From: Candidatus Nitrosotalea sinensis
Lineage (GTDB): Archaea; Thermoproteota; Nitrososphaeria; Nitrososphaerales; Nitrosopumilaceae
Assembly: GCF_900143675.1 (NCBI RefSeq)
Contig: NZ_FRFC01000001.1
Location: 179,388-243,387 of the forward strand
Length of the DNA: 64,000 nucleotides
Direction: 5' to 3'
A program made the translations under genes and the position numbers. Positions 1 through 8,866 of this stretch are shown piece by piece. Under the pieces are notes generated by a model that was not told the DNA's origin, searched no databases, and saw only the letters and a program-made list of their open reading frames with translations. Every line of letters starts with the position of its first letter. Position 1 is the stretch's first letter.

Positions 1-1
1 G

Positions 2-979
2 TTTTTATTTTATAGAAGATTTAAGAAAAACTATTCGGCCATTAACCTATTTTTTATGGGTCTGTCACTAGGTTTTGGTGTTACCGTAAGATATGACATG
101 GGAATTTTTGTGGCAATACTGGTTGGATATGTTATTTATGACATAATGAGAACATCTAACAAACTAAAAAACATTACAAGTTTTGCTATACCTTTAGCTT
201 TTTTTGCCATCATATTGGAATTGGTAAGTATAGTAAGATTTGGACATGGATTCTTGGCTGGTGCTGTAGAAGGTTCTGTGTATGGTTTTGCATATGCCAC
301 CGGTGTGGTGATAGGACACAGTACTCCCATTCAGGTAGGAATATTTGGTTTATTATTTAGTCCAGGTGCAGGCATCTTTGTTTTCTCACCCATCTTGTTT
401 AGTGCATTCATTTCTTTATTTGATTTTTACAAGAAAAATAGAGAGGATTGTATTTTCATATTGAGTTATTTTGCAGCATTATTGATCTTCTTTGGTACAT
501 GGTTTCATTGGCATGGCTTTATTGCCTGGAGTGCTAGATACATGCTAACAATAATACCATTTTTAATAATCCCTCTAGGAGCAAGTATTCAAAAAAGAAT
601 CAACATACCTTTCAGGCTGTTTGTAATCATCACTTCTATAGTAGGATCTTTTTTTTCCTTTGCTTGGTTAATTCAAGATGTAACTTGGTTTGTGTGGGGC
701 CAAATGGGAGGTACAAAGGGTTTATTCGGATTAGATCCAATAGGAAAGTATCCACTTCATCTCGATCCATCAGTTTTTTGGACGTTTCAGAATAGTCAGT
801 TAACACAGTCAATAATATTGGAGTTTAGTGGTCTACAGGCAGATTTGTATTTATTAAAAATCTTAGGCCCAATTTTAACATCAATAGTACTTTCCATAAT
901 ATTGATACCATCACTACTCTATTTGAAATTATTAATAAAAGAAGAAATAATTCCTTTAGATAAAGAATCTAATACCTAG
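2..979 (+). CDS. Multi-pass membrane protein, probable GT-C-type glycosyltransferase (5' truncated)
   Basis: The frame is open to the window edge; the first in-frame ATG is at 56, but sense codons continue upstream to base 2, so the true N-terminus lies outside. The visible part has about seven hydrophobic segments and a polar C-terminal tail. A WHGFIAWSARYM segment followed by a Pro-rich hydrophobic stretch resembles the conserved Trp/Arg-Tyr loop of lipid-linked sugar transferases of the GT-C fold (ArnT/GT39/GT87-like); that match is from memory of family patterns. It is followed after 17 bases by a GT4 gene on the same strand, supporting a role in surface-glycan assembly at the cytoplasmic membrane. 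The donor and acceptor cannot be read. It could equally be a polymerase-like or uncharacterised membrane protein. Confidence 0.55.
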   Translation, partial: FLFYRRFKKNYSAINLFFMGLSLGFGVTVRYDMGIFVAILVGYVIYDIMRTSNKLKNITSFAIPLAFFAIILELVSIVRFGHGFLAGAVEGSVYGFAYATGVVIGHSTPIQVGIFGLLFSPGAGIFVFSPILFSAFISLFDFYKKNREDCIFILSYFAALLIFFGTWFHWHGFIAWSARYMLTIIPFLIIPLGASIQKRINIPFRLFVIITSIVGSFFSFAWLIQDVTWFVWGQMGGTKGLFGLDPIGKYPLHLDPSVFWTFQNSQLTQSIILEFSGLQADLYLLKILGPILTSIVLSIILIPSLLYLKLLIKEEIIPLDKESNT

Positions 980-996
980 TACTAATTTAATTCGTT

Positions 997-2295
997 ATGA
1001 GAATAGGAATAACAGTAGACTACGGTTCACTGGCAAAAGCTACTAGTTTGAACCTTATTGCGAAAAAGGTATTTCTCGAGATGGGTAAAATTATGAATAT
1101 AGAAAAAACCTTCACGATAGCTGCATTAAAGTATGAGGACATAGGTATTGGTGACTTTAACGAACATTTTGATTGTGTAAGCATACCCAACATGGGAGGA
1201 TACAAATTTCCGCGCGAGGGATCATTATCATGTAACAATCTCATGATAGGCTTAATTGGAATTGATGAGGTTATTTTAGGCGAACAGGTATACAGAACAA
1301 AAGAAGATTGGAAAATCAATAAACCAATAATAGAGAGAGAAGTTCCCAAATGGGAAAGATTTGGAGATCATGTAATGACAATTCATGTAGCTTCAAACTC
1401 CGAAAAAGAACAAATGATACAATATCTGAGAATTCCGGAAGAAAAGATACATGTAATTCCATTAGGAGTTGACCATGATCAGTTCAAGCCACCACCAGAT
1501 AAATTTAAAGCTAGAAAAAAAATTCTTGGAAAATTCTTCATACGAGATTCTCCATATTTTATTCACTTAAGTGAAACCAATTTTGCCAGAAAGAACATAC
1601 TTAGAATGTTAGAGGCTTTCAAGAAGGCACGCGGAGAAGGCATTAAACAAAAGTTGATTATAGTAGGAAAAATGGAACCTCAGGTATACAATGCCGCAGA
1701 GTCCATAGATGGAGTAATAATACTTGGATTTGTTTCTGAAGAACACTTAGTAGAGTTATTACAGGGAGCAGACGCATTAATTTTTCCATCACTGCATGAA
1801 GGATTTGGTTTGCCAGCAGTTGAAGCAATGTCTTGTGGAATACCAGTAATTACTTCCAATGTATTTGGTCTTCCTGAGATAGTCGGAGACGGAGGAATGT
1901 ATGTTAACCCTTATGATACTTCTGACATAGCAGATAAAATTATTGAAGTTTCCAGAAATGAAAAATTGAGGTTGATCTTAGCAGATGGTGCATTAAAAAC
2001 ATCAAGAAAATATTCATGGCAAACAACAGCATCAGAATTATTAAAATTGATAAGAACTACTGTAAAATATGAGAATAATTTTGATTATGATGAATCACTT
2101 GATTTGTCTGCTTACAGAACACTTACTACAATTTGCAACATAACTCCTGGTCTCAGAGAAATATCAGGACAAGATCTTATTCAGTTTGACTATTCAAGAA
2201 TCATACCATGGGCAAGGGAAGTAGGATTAGAAAATCCAGACGTAAAGGATTTTCTTTTACCATTCAAAGAATGGTTGATGACGCACTCAAATTAA
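997..2295 (+). CDS. Glycosyltransferase family 4 (GT-B fold)
   Basis: A 432-residue cytoplasmic retaining glycosyltransferase of the GT4 group. The C-terminal nucleotide-sugar domain is clear: after a KLIIVGK strand comes ALIFPSLHEGFGLPAVE, containing the E-x7-E signature (E268 and E276), then a GIPVITSN strand and a GLPEIVGDGG loop. The N-terminal acceptor domain is less typical and lacks the usual Gly-rich loop right at the N-terminus. It has a C-terminal extension of about 60 residues after the GT-B core. The ATG at 997 follows the preceding gene by 17 bases and the next gene starts 16 bases downstream, suggesting one transcript. Sugar specificity cannot be inferred. Confidence 0.85.
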   Translation: MRIGITVDYGSLAKATSLNLIAKKVFLEMGKIMNIEKTFTIAALKYEDIGIGDFNEHFDCVSIPNMGGYKFPREGSLSCNNLMIGLIGIDEVILGEQVYRTKEDWKINKPIIEREVPKWERFGDHVMTIHVASNSEKEQMIQYLRIPEEKIHVIPLGVDHDQFKPPPDKFKARKKILGKFFIRDSPYFIHLSETNFARKNILRMLEAFKKARGEGIKQKLIIVGKMEPQVYNAAESIDGVIILGFVSEEHLVELLQGADALIFPSLHEGFGLPAVEAMSCGIPVITSNVFGLPEIVGDGGMYVNPYDTSDIADKIIEVSRNEKLRLILADGALKTSRKYSWQTTASELLKLIRTTVKYENNFDYDESLDLSAYRTLTTICNITPGLREISGQDLIQFDYSRIIPWAREVGLENPDVKDFLLPFKEWLMTHSN

Positions 2296-2311
2296 CACAA
2301 ATTTTGATGAA

Positions 2312-4105
2312 ATGACTCTCAAATCAAGATACAAAAAATTTTTGAAACTTTCAAGATTGGCATCTGTGACAATACGTGAGTTTGGATTTAGTTATTTTAT
2401 CAATGCAGCATATTTACAATTGAAAAGAGAAAAATTGGCAATTTTTTCTCCTGATCCTGATTTTCCTAGAAAAGAGCAGCCATATTCACAAGTTAAAGCA
2501 TATCATGAGTGGTTAAGAATTCATCAAATACATGCCTTCGAAGAAAAGGAATTTGAGGAAGAACTATCAAAATTCTCCAAACTTCCTACAATTGCAGTTA
2601 TACTTCAAGTTACTGAAAGAAACAAAGACCAGTTAAAAGAATCATTAAAATCTATCATTTCACAGCCGTATAGAAATCTAAAGGTATACCTTCACTCCAG
2701 TGATGAGGACATTCGTGATGCTTCCGAGTTGATGTCATCAACCAAATCAAGTATTTCACATCAAATTCTGATTACATCAAATGATCTAAACCAACTTTGT
2801 ATGTCAATTAATGAGGATTACATGATGTTCATGACATCTGGAGACCTTTTGACAAAAAATGCATTGTATCTAATAATCAAGTCTTTGAACAGTACAAATG
2901 AAAACTATGATATCATATATTCTGATGAGGATCAATTAAGTGAAAATAGAAGAATAAATCCTTTCTTTAAGCCAGACTGGTCACCTGATCTTTTTTTGAG
3001 TTATGATTACATATCAAACTTTTATCTAGTGAATTCGAAGATTTTTATTCAATCTGGAGGTTTTAATGATAAACTGCTTGAAACAAACCACTATGACTTG
3101 CTTTTACGTTTGACAGAAATTACAGATAAAATATGTCATATTCCAACTGTACTAATAAGTTGTGAGAAAAGGATCCGTTCTGCAACAATTTATGAAAAAG
3201 AAGTTTTGGAAGTTCTTTCAAGAACACTAAAACGTAGGAATTTAGAAGGAATTCCGAAAAAAGGAAAGATAGAGAATACCTTCAAGATTGATCTTACCTT
3301 GAAAAACGAACCAAAAGTATCCATCATAATACCAACAAAAGATAATTTTGATTTACTTCAAAGATGTATCAAAACCCTCAAGATCAAAACTTCGTATAAG
3401 AATTATGAAATAATCATAATCGATAACAATAGTTCCAACAAGGAGACATTGTCTTATCTTACATCTTTACCACATAATATAATTAGATATCAACATCCTT
3501 TCAATTTTTCTAAAATGAATAATTTAGTTGCATCTAAATTGTCAACAGATTATTTATTATTTTTAAACGATGATACTGCAATACTTGAACCAGAATGGTT
3601 GACAGAAATGGTAAAGATTTGTCAGCAAAAAGGAATAGGCATAGTAGGTGCAAAACTAGTTTTTTCAAATAATATGATACAACATGCAGGAATGGTAATA
3701 CTACCATCAGGTGCTGGTTTTCATCCTCTACAAGGAGTCAACGGTAACAATCCAGGATATTTTGGATCTCTAAATACAGTAAGGAATTGTTCTTCTGTAA
3801 CAGGAGCTTGTCTTCTCATAAAAAAAGAAGTTTTTGACATGATTGGAGGTTTTGACAATAATTTTGATCTTTATTATGGAGATACGGATCTTTGTTTAAA
3901 GACAATAGAAAGAGGATACAGAGTAGTATACACACCATACGCTAGGATACTACATGAGGGATCTAGTAAAATTAAGGAACATTCAACCAGATTTTACACA
4001 GTAGAAAACCATTATCATTTTGTAAAGAAATGGCCTATGGTCAAGAAGGGAGATCCGTTTTACAATCCAAACTTAACGTGGGATTATAAAATTGATATCA
4101 GTTAG
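2312..4105 (+). CDS. Tandem GT2 glycosyltransferase (GT-A fold)
   Basis: A 597-residue protein with two GT2-like halves. The first (about residues 90-300) begins with PTIAVILQVTERN and has a YDIIYSDEDQ stretch. The second (about 334-570) begins with PKVSIIIPTKDN, carries the FLNDDT metal/nucleotide-binding motif near residue 420 and a GGFDNNFDLYYGDTDLC acceptor-side motif. This architecture is common in O-antigen and rhamnan-type polymerising transferases, where each half can add a different linkage. The first half looks more diverged and may be regulatory or have a different donor. It lies in a run of same-strand genes with short gaps (16 bases upstream, 52 downstream). Linkage and sugar are unknown. 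Confidence 0.85.
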   Translation: MTLKSRYKKFLKLSRLASVTIREFGFSYFINAAYLQLKREKLAIFSPDPDFPRKEQPYSQVKAYHEWLRIHQIHAFEEKEFEEELSKFSKLPTIAVILQVTERNKDQLKESLKSIISQPYRNLKVYLHSSDEDIRDASELMSSTKSSISHQILITSNDLNQLCMSINEDYMMFMTSGDLLTKNALYLIIKSLNSTNENYDIIYSDEDQLSENRRINPFFKPDWSPDLFLSYDYISNFYLVNSKIFIQSGGFNDKLLETNHYDLLLRLTEITDKICHIPTVLISCEKRIRSATIYEKEVLEVLSRTLKRRNLEGIPKKGKIENTFKIDLTLKNEPKVSIIIPTKDNFDLLQRCIKTLKIKTSYKNYEIIIIDNNSSNKETLSYLTSLPHNIIRYQHPFNFSKMNNLVASKLSTDYLLFLNDDTAILEPEWLTEMVKICQQKGIGIVGAKLVFSNNMIQHAGMVILPSGAGFHPLQGVNGNNPGYFGSLNTVRNCSSVTGACLLIKKEVFDMIGGFDNNFDLYYGDTDLCLKTIERGYRVVYTPYARILHEGSSKIKEHSTRFYTVENHYHFVKKWPMVKKGDPFYNPNLTWDYKIDIS

Positions 4106-4157
4106 TTGCCCTTTGACTGTATTAATATTAGAGAAACTTCAAGATTCAAAATGAAGA

Positions 4158-5204
4158 GTGTTTATGATAAAAGAACAAAAACATAACGAAAATCAAGTTA
4201 GGAAATACAAGGAGTTTCTTGATACCTTATATCGTGAGGTTCTCCTGAGACCCCCTGACAAAGAGGGTCTTGAACATTACATAACCTCACTTGTGGAAAA
4301 ACGTATGACGTTGAGAGAAGTAACAGAATCAATCATAGAATCAGATGAGAGTAAGAATATAGCATACTTTAGTCATTATTCAGCACAATTTTGGAATCAT
4401 TTGGATGAAATCAAATCTTATCTCAATAGACTTTCTACAGGCGATGAAAATACTAACTGGATGCAAGACATTCCAAAACGCTTTAAACAATACATACCAT
4501 TTCACAAGGTGCTTGTTGTAGGATGCGGTAATGGTTGGGTAGAGCGCACGCTATTTGATCTTGGAATAGCCAAGCATTTTGATGCTTTTGATATTTCAGA
4601 GGAATATTTGACAACAGCAAAAGAACAAAAAGGAAATAGACCCATCAATTATTTTATTTCTGACATAAATGAGATGAAGAATATTTCAAATGCAGAATAT
4701 GACGCTGTTTTTAATGTAGCAATCCTACATCACGCCGAAAATATAGAATATGCATTAAAACGACTCACCGAGGTTTTGAAACCTAATGGTCTCATGTTCA
4801 ATTGGGAATATGTAGGACCTTCAAGGAACCAATATTCTGAAGAACATGTAAAAAGGATGCAAGAGATAATGGAATCCTTACCAGTTAAATTTAGATCAAC
4901 CCATTCATTACGTCCTCCAATAGAGAATTTTCGTGTAGAGCCGACAGAAGCCATTCATTCGGATTTGATACGACCCCTATTTTCAAAATATTTTGATATA
5001 ATTTATGAAAGAGATTTGAATGGCGGGATAGCATATCAAATACTTTGGAATAATATTGATGAGTTTAAAAAAGGAGATAAAGATGCTGTAGAACATCTAG
5101 AATTTTTAATAAATAAAGATAATGAATATACGCAATTAAAAAAGGTGCCAGTTCTTTTTTGGTATTCAGTTGGGAAACCAAAAAATGAATTGCACAATAA
5201 ATAA
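4158..5204 (+). CDS. DUF4214 plus SAM-dependent methyltransferase
   Basis: A 348-residue protein. Residues about 15-65 match the DUF4214 pattern (LYREVLLRPPDKEGLEHYI, then ESIIESDESKN). The rest is a class I Rossmann methyltransferase: motif I VLVVGCGNGW at about 118-127, an acidic HFDAFDIS strand after it, and AVFNVAILHHAEN as motif IV. It presumably methylates a sugar or small molecule in the glycan pathway. The longest start is GTG at 4158; an ATG six bases later (4164) is equally possible. The next gene carries DUF4214 at its C-terminus, so the domain may dock both enzymes to a shared partner (inference). Confidence 0.8.
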   Translation: MFMIKEQKHNENQVRKYKEFLDTLYREVLLRPPDKEGLEHYITSLVEKRMTLREVTESIIESDESKNIAYFSHYSAQFWNHLDEIKSYLNRLSTGDENTNWMQDIPKRFKQYIPFHKVLVVGCGNGWVERTLFDLGIAKHFDAFDISEEYLTTAKEQKGNRPINYFISDINEMKNISNAEYDAVFNVAILHHAENIEYALKRLTEVLKPNGLMFNWEYVGPSRNQYSEEHVKRMQEIMESLPVKFRSTHSLRPPIENFRVEPTEAIHSDLIRPLFSKYFDIIYERDLNGGIAYQILWNNIDEFKKGDKDAVEHLEFLINKDNEYTQLKKVPVLFWYSVGKPKNELHNK

Positions 5205-5249
5205 AGAAATCAATTTGAGGTAGAATTCACCAAGGATAATAAATTGAAC

Positions 5250-5268
5250 TTCTCTTTCTGAAAGAGAA
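5250..5268. other. Perfect 8-bp inverted repeat (hairpin or operator)
   Basis: TTCTCTTT, a 3-base CTG loop, then AAAGAGAA. An outer GAAC (5246-5249)/GTTC (5272-5275) pair extends it with a 3-base bulge. It sits between the end of the methyltransferase gene and the TATA-like box of the sulfotransferase gene. It may be a transcription terminator or a repressor site; the sequence alone does not decide. Confidence 0.35.
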
Positions 5269-5309
5269 TTGGTTCAGAATAGAATTTCAAACACATACTA
5301 ACTGTGTTG

Positions 5310-5317
5310 TATAAATA
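5310..5317 (+). promoter_or_regulatory. TATA-box-like element for the sulfotransferase gene
   Basis: TATAAATA lies about 25-32 bases before the TTG at 5342. That spacing is expected for an archaeal TBP site when transcription starts at or very near the start codon. It supports a leaderless transcript and a transcription unit separate from the upstream methyltransferase. Confidence 0.5.
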
Positions 5318-5341
5318 GAGTGAAACCTAAAATCAAATAAT

Positions 5342-6910
5342 TTGAGTAGAACAAAGTTTCCAGTTAAATTGGAACAAAATGATGTTTTATATTTTCTTCA
5401 TATACCAAAAACTGCCGGCACAACATTTACATCTGTTCTTGATAGTTTTTTTGATTATCAATCAATATTTCCTGAACAGGTATACCGAAAATTGATATTA
5501 GATCTTCCTGAGGATTTTACAAAGTATAAGCTGATACGTGGTCATTTCGGTCACACAATATACAAAATAATTCCACAAAATATTCTTTATCTAACCATGT
5601 TACGTGATCCTATACAAAGAACAATCTCATACTATGATCACATGAAGCTTGCACCTACAACTAACAATTGGGTACATGAAAACTTTCTTTCAGAAATAGA
5701 AACTTCGGATTCTGCATTACAAGATCCCAAAAAAATTCCAGTGTTTACTAATTACCAAATTAGACACCTAGCTGTTGATTTAGACATAAGATCTATTGCA
5801 CAATACTATAAAATGAATAAAAGAGCTTTTTTCTTTGACACAGTAGAGGAATTTATACATCCAGATATTTCTGATGAGTTATTATTACAAACCGCCAAAC
5901 AAAGACTCTTAGAATTTTCATTTTTTGGATTAGTTGAAAGATTTGAGGAATCATTATTTTTGTTGTATTATACTTTTGGGTGGAAACCAATAAGATCTAT
6001 TTGGAATTTAATGGTAGCACCACGTAAGACCAGCATGCACGACATAAGTGAACATACTATGAAAATAATCAAGGAATATACAAAGTTAGATTATGAATTA
6101 TATGAATATGCTAAAGAATTGTTTGAACAGCGCCTTTTTCAAATGATGGATGATCTTAAAGAAAGATATTACAAGCCTAATCTAGATAAGTTATCATTTA
6201 GGGAAATGATGTATGTGCTCTTAGAAAAACATTATGAGGAACACTTTGACTATCACTATGAAAACAGTACCAGTTCTATCAATTTTGATTTTAGTCAAAA
6301 AATGTTTGGAACCGGATGGTTTAGAAGAGAAATTAATGATGCGGCAAAAAAATTTTACAGATGGACCGGACCAACAACGATATCAACAATTGATTTACCT
6401 CTTTCTCCAGAAAGTGATCTCAGAATTCAATTACGTATTATCGGACAAGCGTCTATAGAAATTCGTGATAGTTTAAGACTTTTGATTAATGGAGTGTCAA
6501 TGGAAAGTTTATTTCTGGTCCAAAATATCCATAATCCTATTTATCCTGATATCACACCATTAATTATAGAGACAATAGTGTCTAAGGAATCACTGAAAAA
6601 TGATAAGAAATTTACTCAGTTGACATTGATGATTAAAGATACACTAAATCTCCGATCCTTGAATCCTGGTTATGAAAATAGAGAGGTAGGAATTGCATTA
6701 GATAAGATCACTATTATTCCCATCGTTTCAGCAGAATATGAAAAAAATGTTAAAGGTAGAATCTCAAGATATTATACAGAATACCTGAGACGAAAACCTG
6801 ATTTTGAGGGTTTGGAATATTATTTTGCACAAATCATGAACGGAATAATCAAATTAGAAGATATGCCACAAATACTACAGGATTCATCAGAATTTCGAAA
6901 TATTAGATAA
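5342..6910 (+). CDS. Sulfotransferase with beta-sandwich and DUF4214 domains
   Basis: A 522-residue multidomain protein. Residues 20-29 (HIPKTAGTTF) form the PAPS 5'-phosphosulfate-binding loop, and LRDPIQRTISYY near residue 86 matches the 3'-phosphate-binding motif, so transfer of sulfate from PAPS to a carbohydrate hydroxyl is likely. A middle region (about 325-455) with FGTGWFRRE, FYRWTGP and a LLINGVS strand resembles the small beta-sandwich module often attached to glycan enzymes. Residues about 475-522 are DUF4214 (YYTEYLRRKPDFEGLEYYF). The start is TTG, chosen because a TATA-like element lies 25 bases upstream and the PAPS loop follows closely. An archaeal sulfotransferase with this architecture is unusual. 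Confidence 0.8.
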   Translation: MSRTKFPVKLEQNDVLYFLHIPKTAGTTFTSVLDSFFDYQSIFPEQVYRKLILDLPEDFTKYKLIRGHFGHTIYKIIPQNILYLTMLRDPIQRTISYYDHMKLAPTTNNWVHENFLSEIETSDSALQDPKKIPVFTNYQIRHLAVDLDIRSIAQYYKMNKRAFFFDTVEEFIHPDISDELLLQTAKQRLLEFSFFGLVERFEESLFLLYYTFGWKPIRSIWNLMVAPRKTSMHDISEHTMKIIKEYTKLDYELYEYAKELFEQRLFQMMDDLKERYYKPNLDKLSFREMMYVLLEKHYEEHFDYHYENSTSSINFDFSQKMFGTGWFRREINDAAKKFYRWTGPTTISTIDLPLSPESDLRIQLRIIGQASIEIRDSLRLLINGVSMESLFLVQNIHNPIYPDITPLIIETIVSKESLKNDKKFTQLTLMIKDTLNLRSLNPGYENREVGIALDKITIIPIVSAEYEKNVKGRISRYYTEYLRRKPDFEGLEYYFAQIMNGIIKLEDMPQILQDSSEFRNIR

Positions 6911-6965
6911 TAATTTTGTGCTATTCTGATAACCTTTTTACTAAATCTCAAAACACAAATGTGGA

Positions 6966-7961
6966 TTAACCTAGTTTCTTTGTAATAATGGATAACTCTA
7001 TAGATTTTGGTATCAAGTTTGCATCTATTTGATCATCAGTCAGGATTCGTTTTGCATTTAATTTCTTTTGTTCTTTAACAATATATTTTAAATTGGAAAT
7101 ATTCCATTTAATTGCTCTCAAAAACTGTATGATAAAGCCTTTTTGAGGTTTGAAAATATCATAAATTATAGCATCAATTAAAATTAAGAAAAATATAACT
7201 GGAAGTCTACGCATTTGAGTTGACAGAGAATAATTCTTTTGACATAAATAGAGTCGATTTTTTATTATAAAATAAAATTTTCGTGGATTTATATCATAAA
7301 AAGAATGACCCACATCATGATAAGAAATGGCTTTTGAAACATGGCTTATTTTATAACCGAACATATTGATTTTCCACGATAGATCAACATCTTCATAATA
7401 CAGAAATAACTTTGTATCAAGCCCAATTGACTCAAATAATTTTTTTCTTAAAATGAATGAAGAACCATCATTATAAAAAATTGGAAAGTTCTTTTCTAAA
7501 TTCAGAGACTCATATAAAGACGAGCCACGTTGTATTACGGCACCATATTTATCCATCATACCTCCTGCACTTTGAAGAGAACCATCAGGAAGCAATACAT
7601 TACCTGACGCCGAAACGATTTTGTCATCTTTAGAAAATGATTCAAGTAAAAAACTGCACCATTGGGGATCAAGATATACATCAGCATTCAGAATTGCAAC
7701 ATATTCTCCAGATGATTTTGAAACACCTTGTATGATAGCTGTTGCAAAACCTTCATTAGTGTTATTTGAGATTAATTCAATTTTTTCATCAATATTACAA
7801 AATCGGCCAGCAATTGACAAGGTATTGTCAATAGAATTATTATCCACTATAATGATCTCATGGAATTTATGAGATTGTGAAAGAATAGAATCCAGACATT
7901 TTTCAAGATATTTTTCACTGTTATAACTCACTACCACATAGGATACTTTTTCACATGACAT
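6966..7961 (-). CDS. Glycosyltransferase family 2 (rhamnosyltransferase-like)
   Basis: A 331-residue inverting GT-A enzyme. The N-terminal SYVVVSYNSEKYLEKCLDS strand-helix is typical of WbbL-like GT2 enzymes. LNADVYLDPQW near residue 93 gives the DxD-equivalent, and a LFLYYEDVDLSWK motif is the usual acceptor-side signature. A hydrophobic segment near residues 255-270 and a basic tail suggest peripheral membrane association. It is on the opposite strand to its neighbours and convergent with the sulfotransferase gene (55-base gap), so it is a separate transcription unit. The sugar is unknown; the rhamnosyl label reflects family resemblance only. Confidence 0.85.
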   Translation of the reverse strand: MSCEKVSYVVVSYNSEKYLEKCLDSILSQSHKFHEIIIVDNNSIDNTLSIAGRFCNIDEKIELISNNTNEGFATAIIQGVSKSSGEYVAILNADVYLDPQWCSFLLESFSKDDKIVSASGNVLLPDGSLQSAGGMMDKYGAVIQRGSSLYESLNLEKNFPIFYNDGSSFILRKKLFESIGLDTKLFLYYEDVDLSWKINMFGYKISHVSKAISYHDVGHSFYDINPRKFYFIIKNRLYLCQKNYSLSTQMRRLPVIFFLILIDAIIYDIFKPQKGFIIQFLRAIKWNISNLKYIVKEQKKLNAKRILTDDQIDANLIPKSIELSIITKKLG

Positions 7962-8128
7962 ATCTTACTCTTATTTGTAAATGTCTTATTTACTCTTTTA
8001 ACAAATTATCGAATATACCTCTAAGACATTCATGCAAAATAGAGAATACTAATATGGAATTTGAAATTGAGAGCAATTGGTAGAACTATCTGGCCAATAT
8101 TAGAACAAAACTTTGGAAAGGAAAATCT

Positions 8129-8866
8129 TTGATATATAATTTTGCAATATCAGATCTTAAAATAAGATATAGAAATTCCATATTAGGATTCTTTTGGACA
8201 TTTTTAGAACCTTTGTTAATACTTGCAACGTTATACATCATATTTACCAATTTATTTAATTCCAAGATAGAACATTTCCCCCTATACATTCTTGTGGGAA
8301 TAATAATGTGGAATATGTTTGCAAGAGGTACTCAGACTGGATTAGGCAGTATTCTCACCAGAAGTAGCATACTAACACAGATTTATCTTCCTAGAGAAAT
8401 TCCTTCACTAAGCTCCGCACTTACAGCATTATTCATGTTTTGTTTTGAAATGATGGCATTTGCTGTTTTCCTCATAGCGTTTCAATTCATTCCACCAATA
8501 ACTGCTCTTCTTCTTCCATTCGTAGTATGTCTTGAATTTATTTTAATTGTGGGCATATCTCTTCCTCTCTCTGTTTTGAATGTACGCTATAGAGACATAC
8601 AATTTATTTGGACTGTTGTTTTACAATTAGGATTCTTTCTCACTCCAATATTCTACAAATCGGATATTTTGCCTTCAAAAATTCAAGATATACTTTACTT
8701 TTCTCCCATGGTGAGAATTATCGACATGACACATGATCTTGTATTATACAATACTATTCCAAGTAGTGAATCAATACTAACTTGTCTTGCAATAGTACTA
8801 GCAATATTTGGAACAGGATACATTGTGTTTAAAAAGCTAGAACCAAAAATAATAGAGGAATTATAG
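8129..8866 (+). CDS. ABC-2 type polysaccharide export permease (Wzm/TagG-like)
   Basis: A 245-residue permease with about six membrane segments. The hallmark SDLKIRYRNSILGFFW stretch is diagnostic of Wzm/TagG/RfbA-type exporters, and a LGFFLTPIFY motif follows the fourth hydrophobic segment. It pairs with the ATPase gene that starts directly after its stop codon. The assigned start is TTG at 8129, which leaves a short N-terminus. The same frame is open from ATG 8054 except for one TAG at 8081-8083, so either TTG (or CTG 8090) is the real start or the gene has lost its first codons to a nonsense mutation. Confidence 0.85.
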   Translation: MIYNFAISDLKIRYRNSILGFFWTFLEPLLILATLYIIFTNLFNSKIEHFPLYILVGIIMWNMFARGTQTGLGSILTRSSILTQIYLPREIPSLSSALTALFMFCFEMMAFAVFLIAFQFIPPITALLLPFVVCLEFILIVGISLPLSVLNVRYRDIQFIWTVVLQLGFFLTPIFYKSDILPSKIQDILYFSPMVRIIDMTHDLVLYNTIPSSESILTCLAIVLAIFGTGYIVFKKLEPKIIEEL

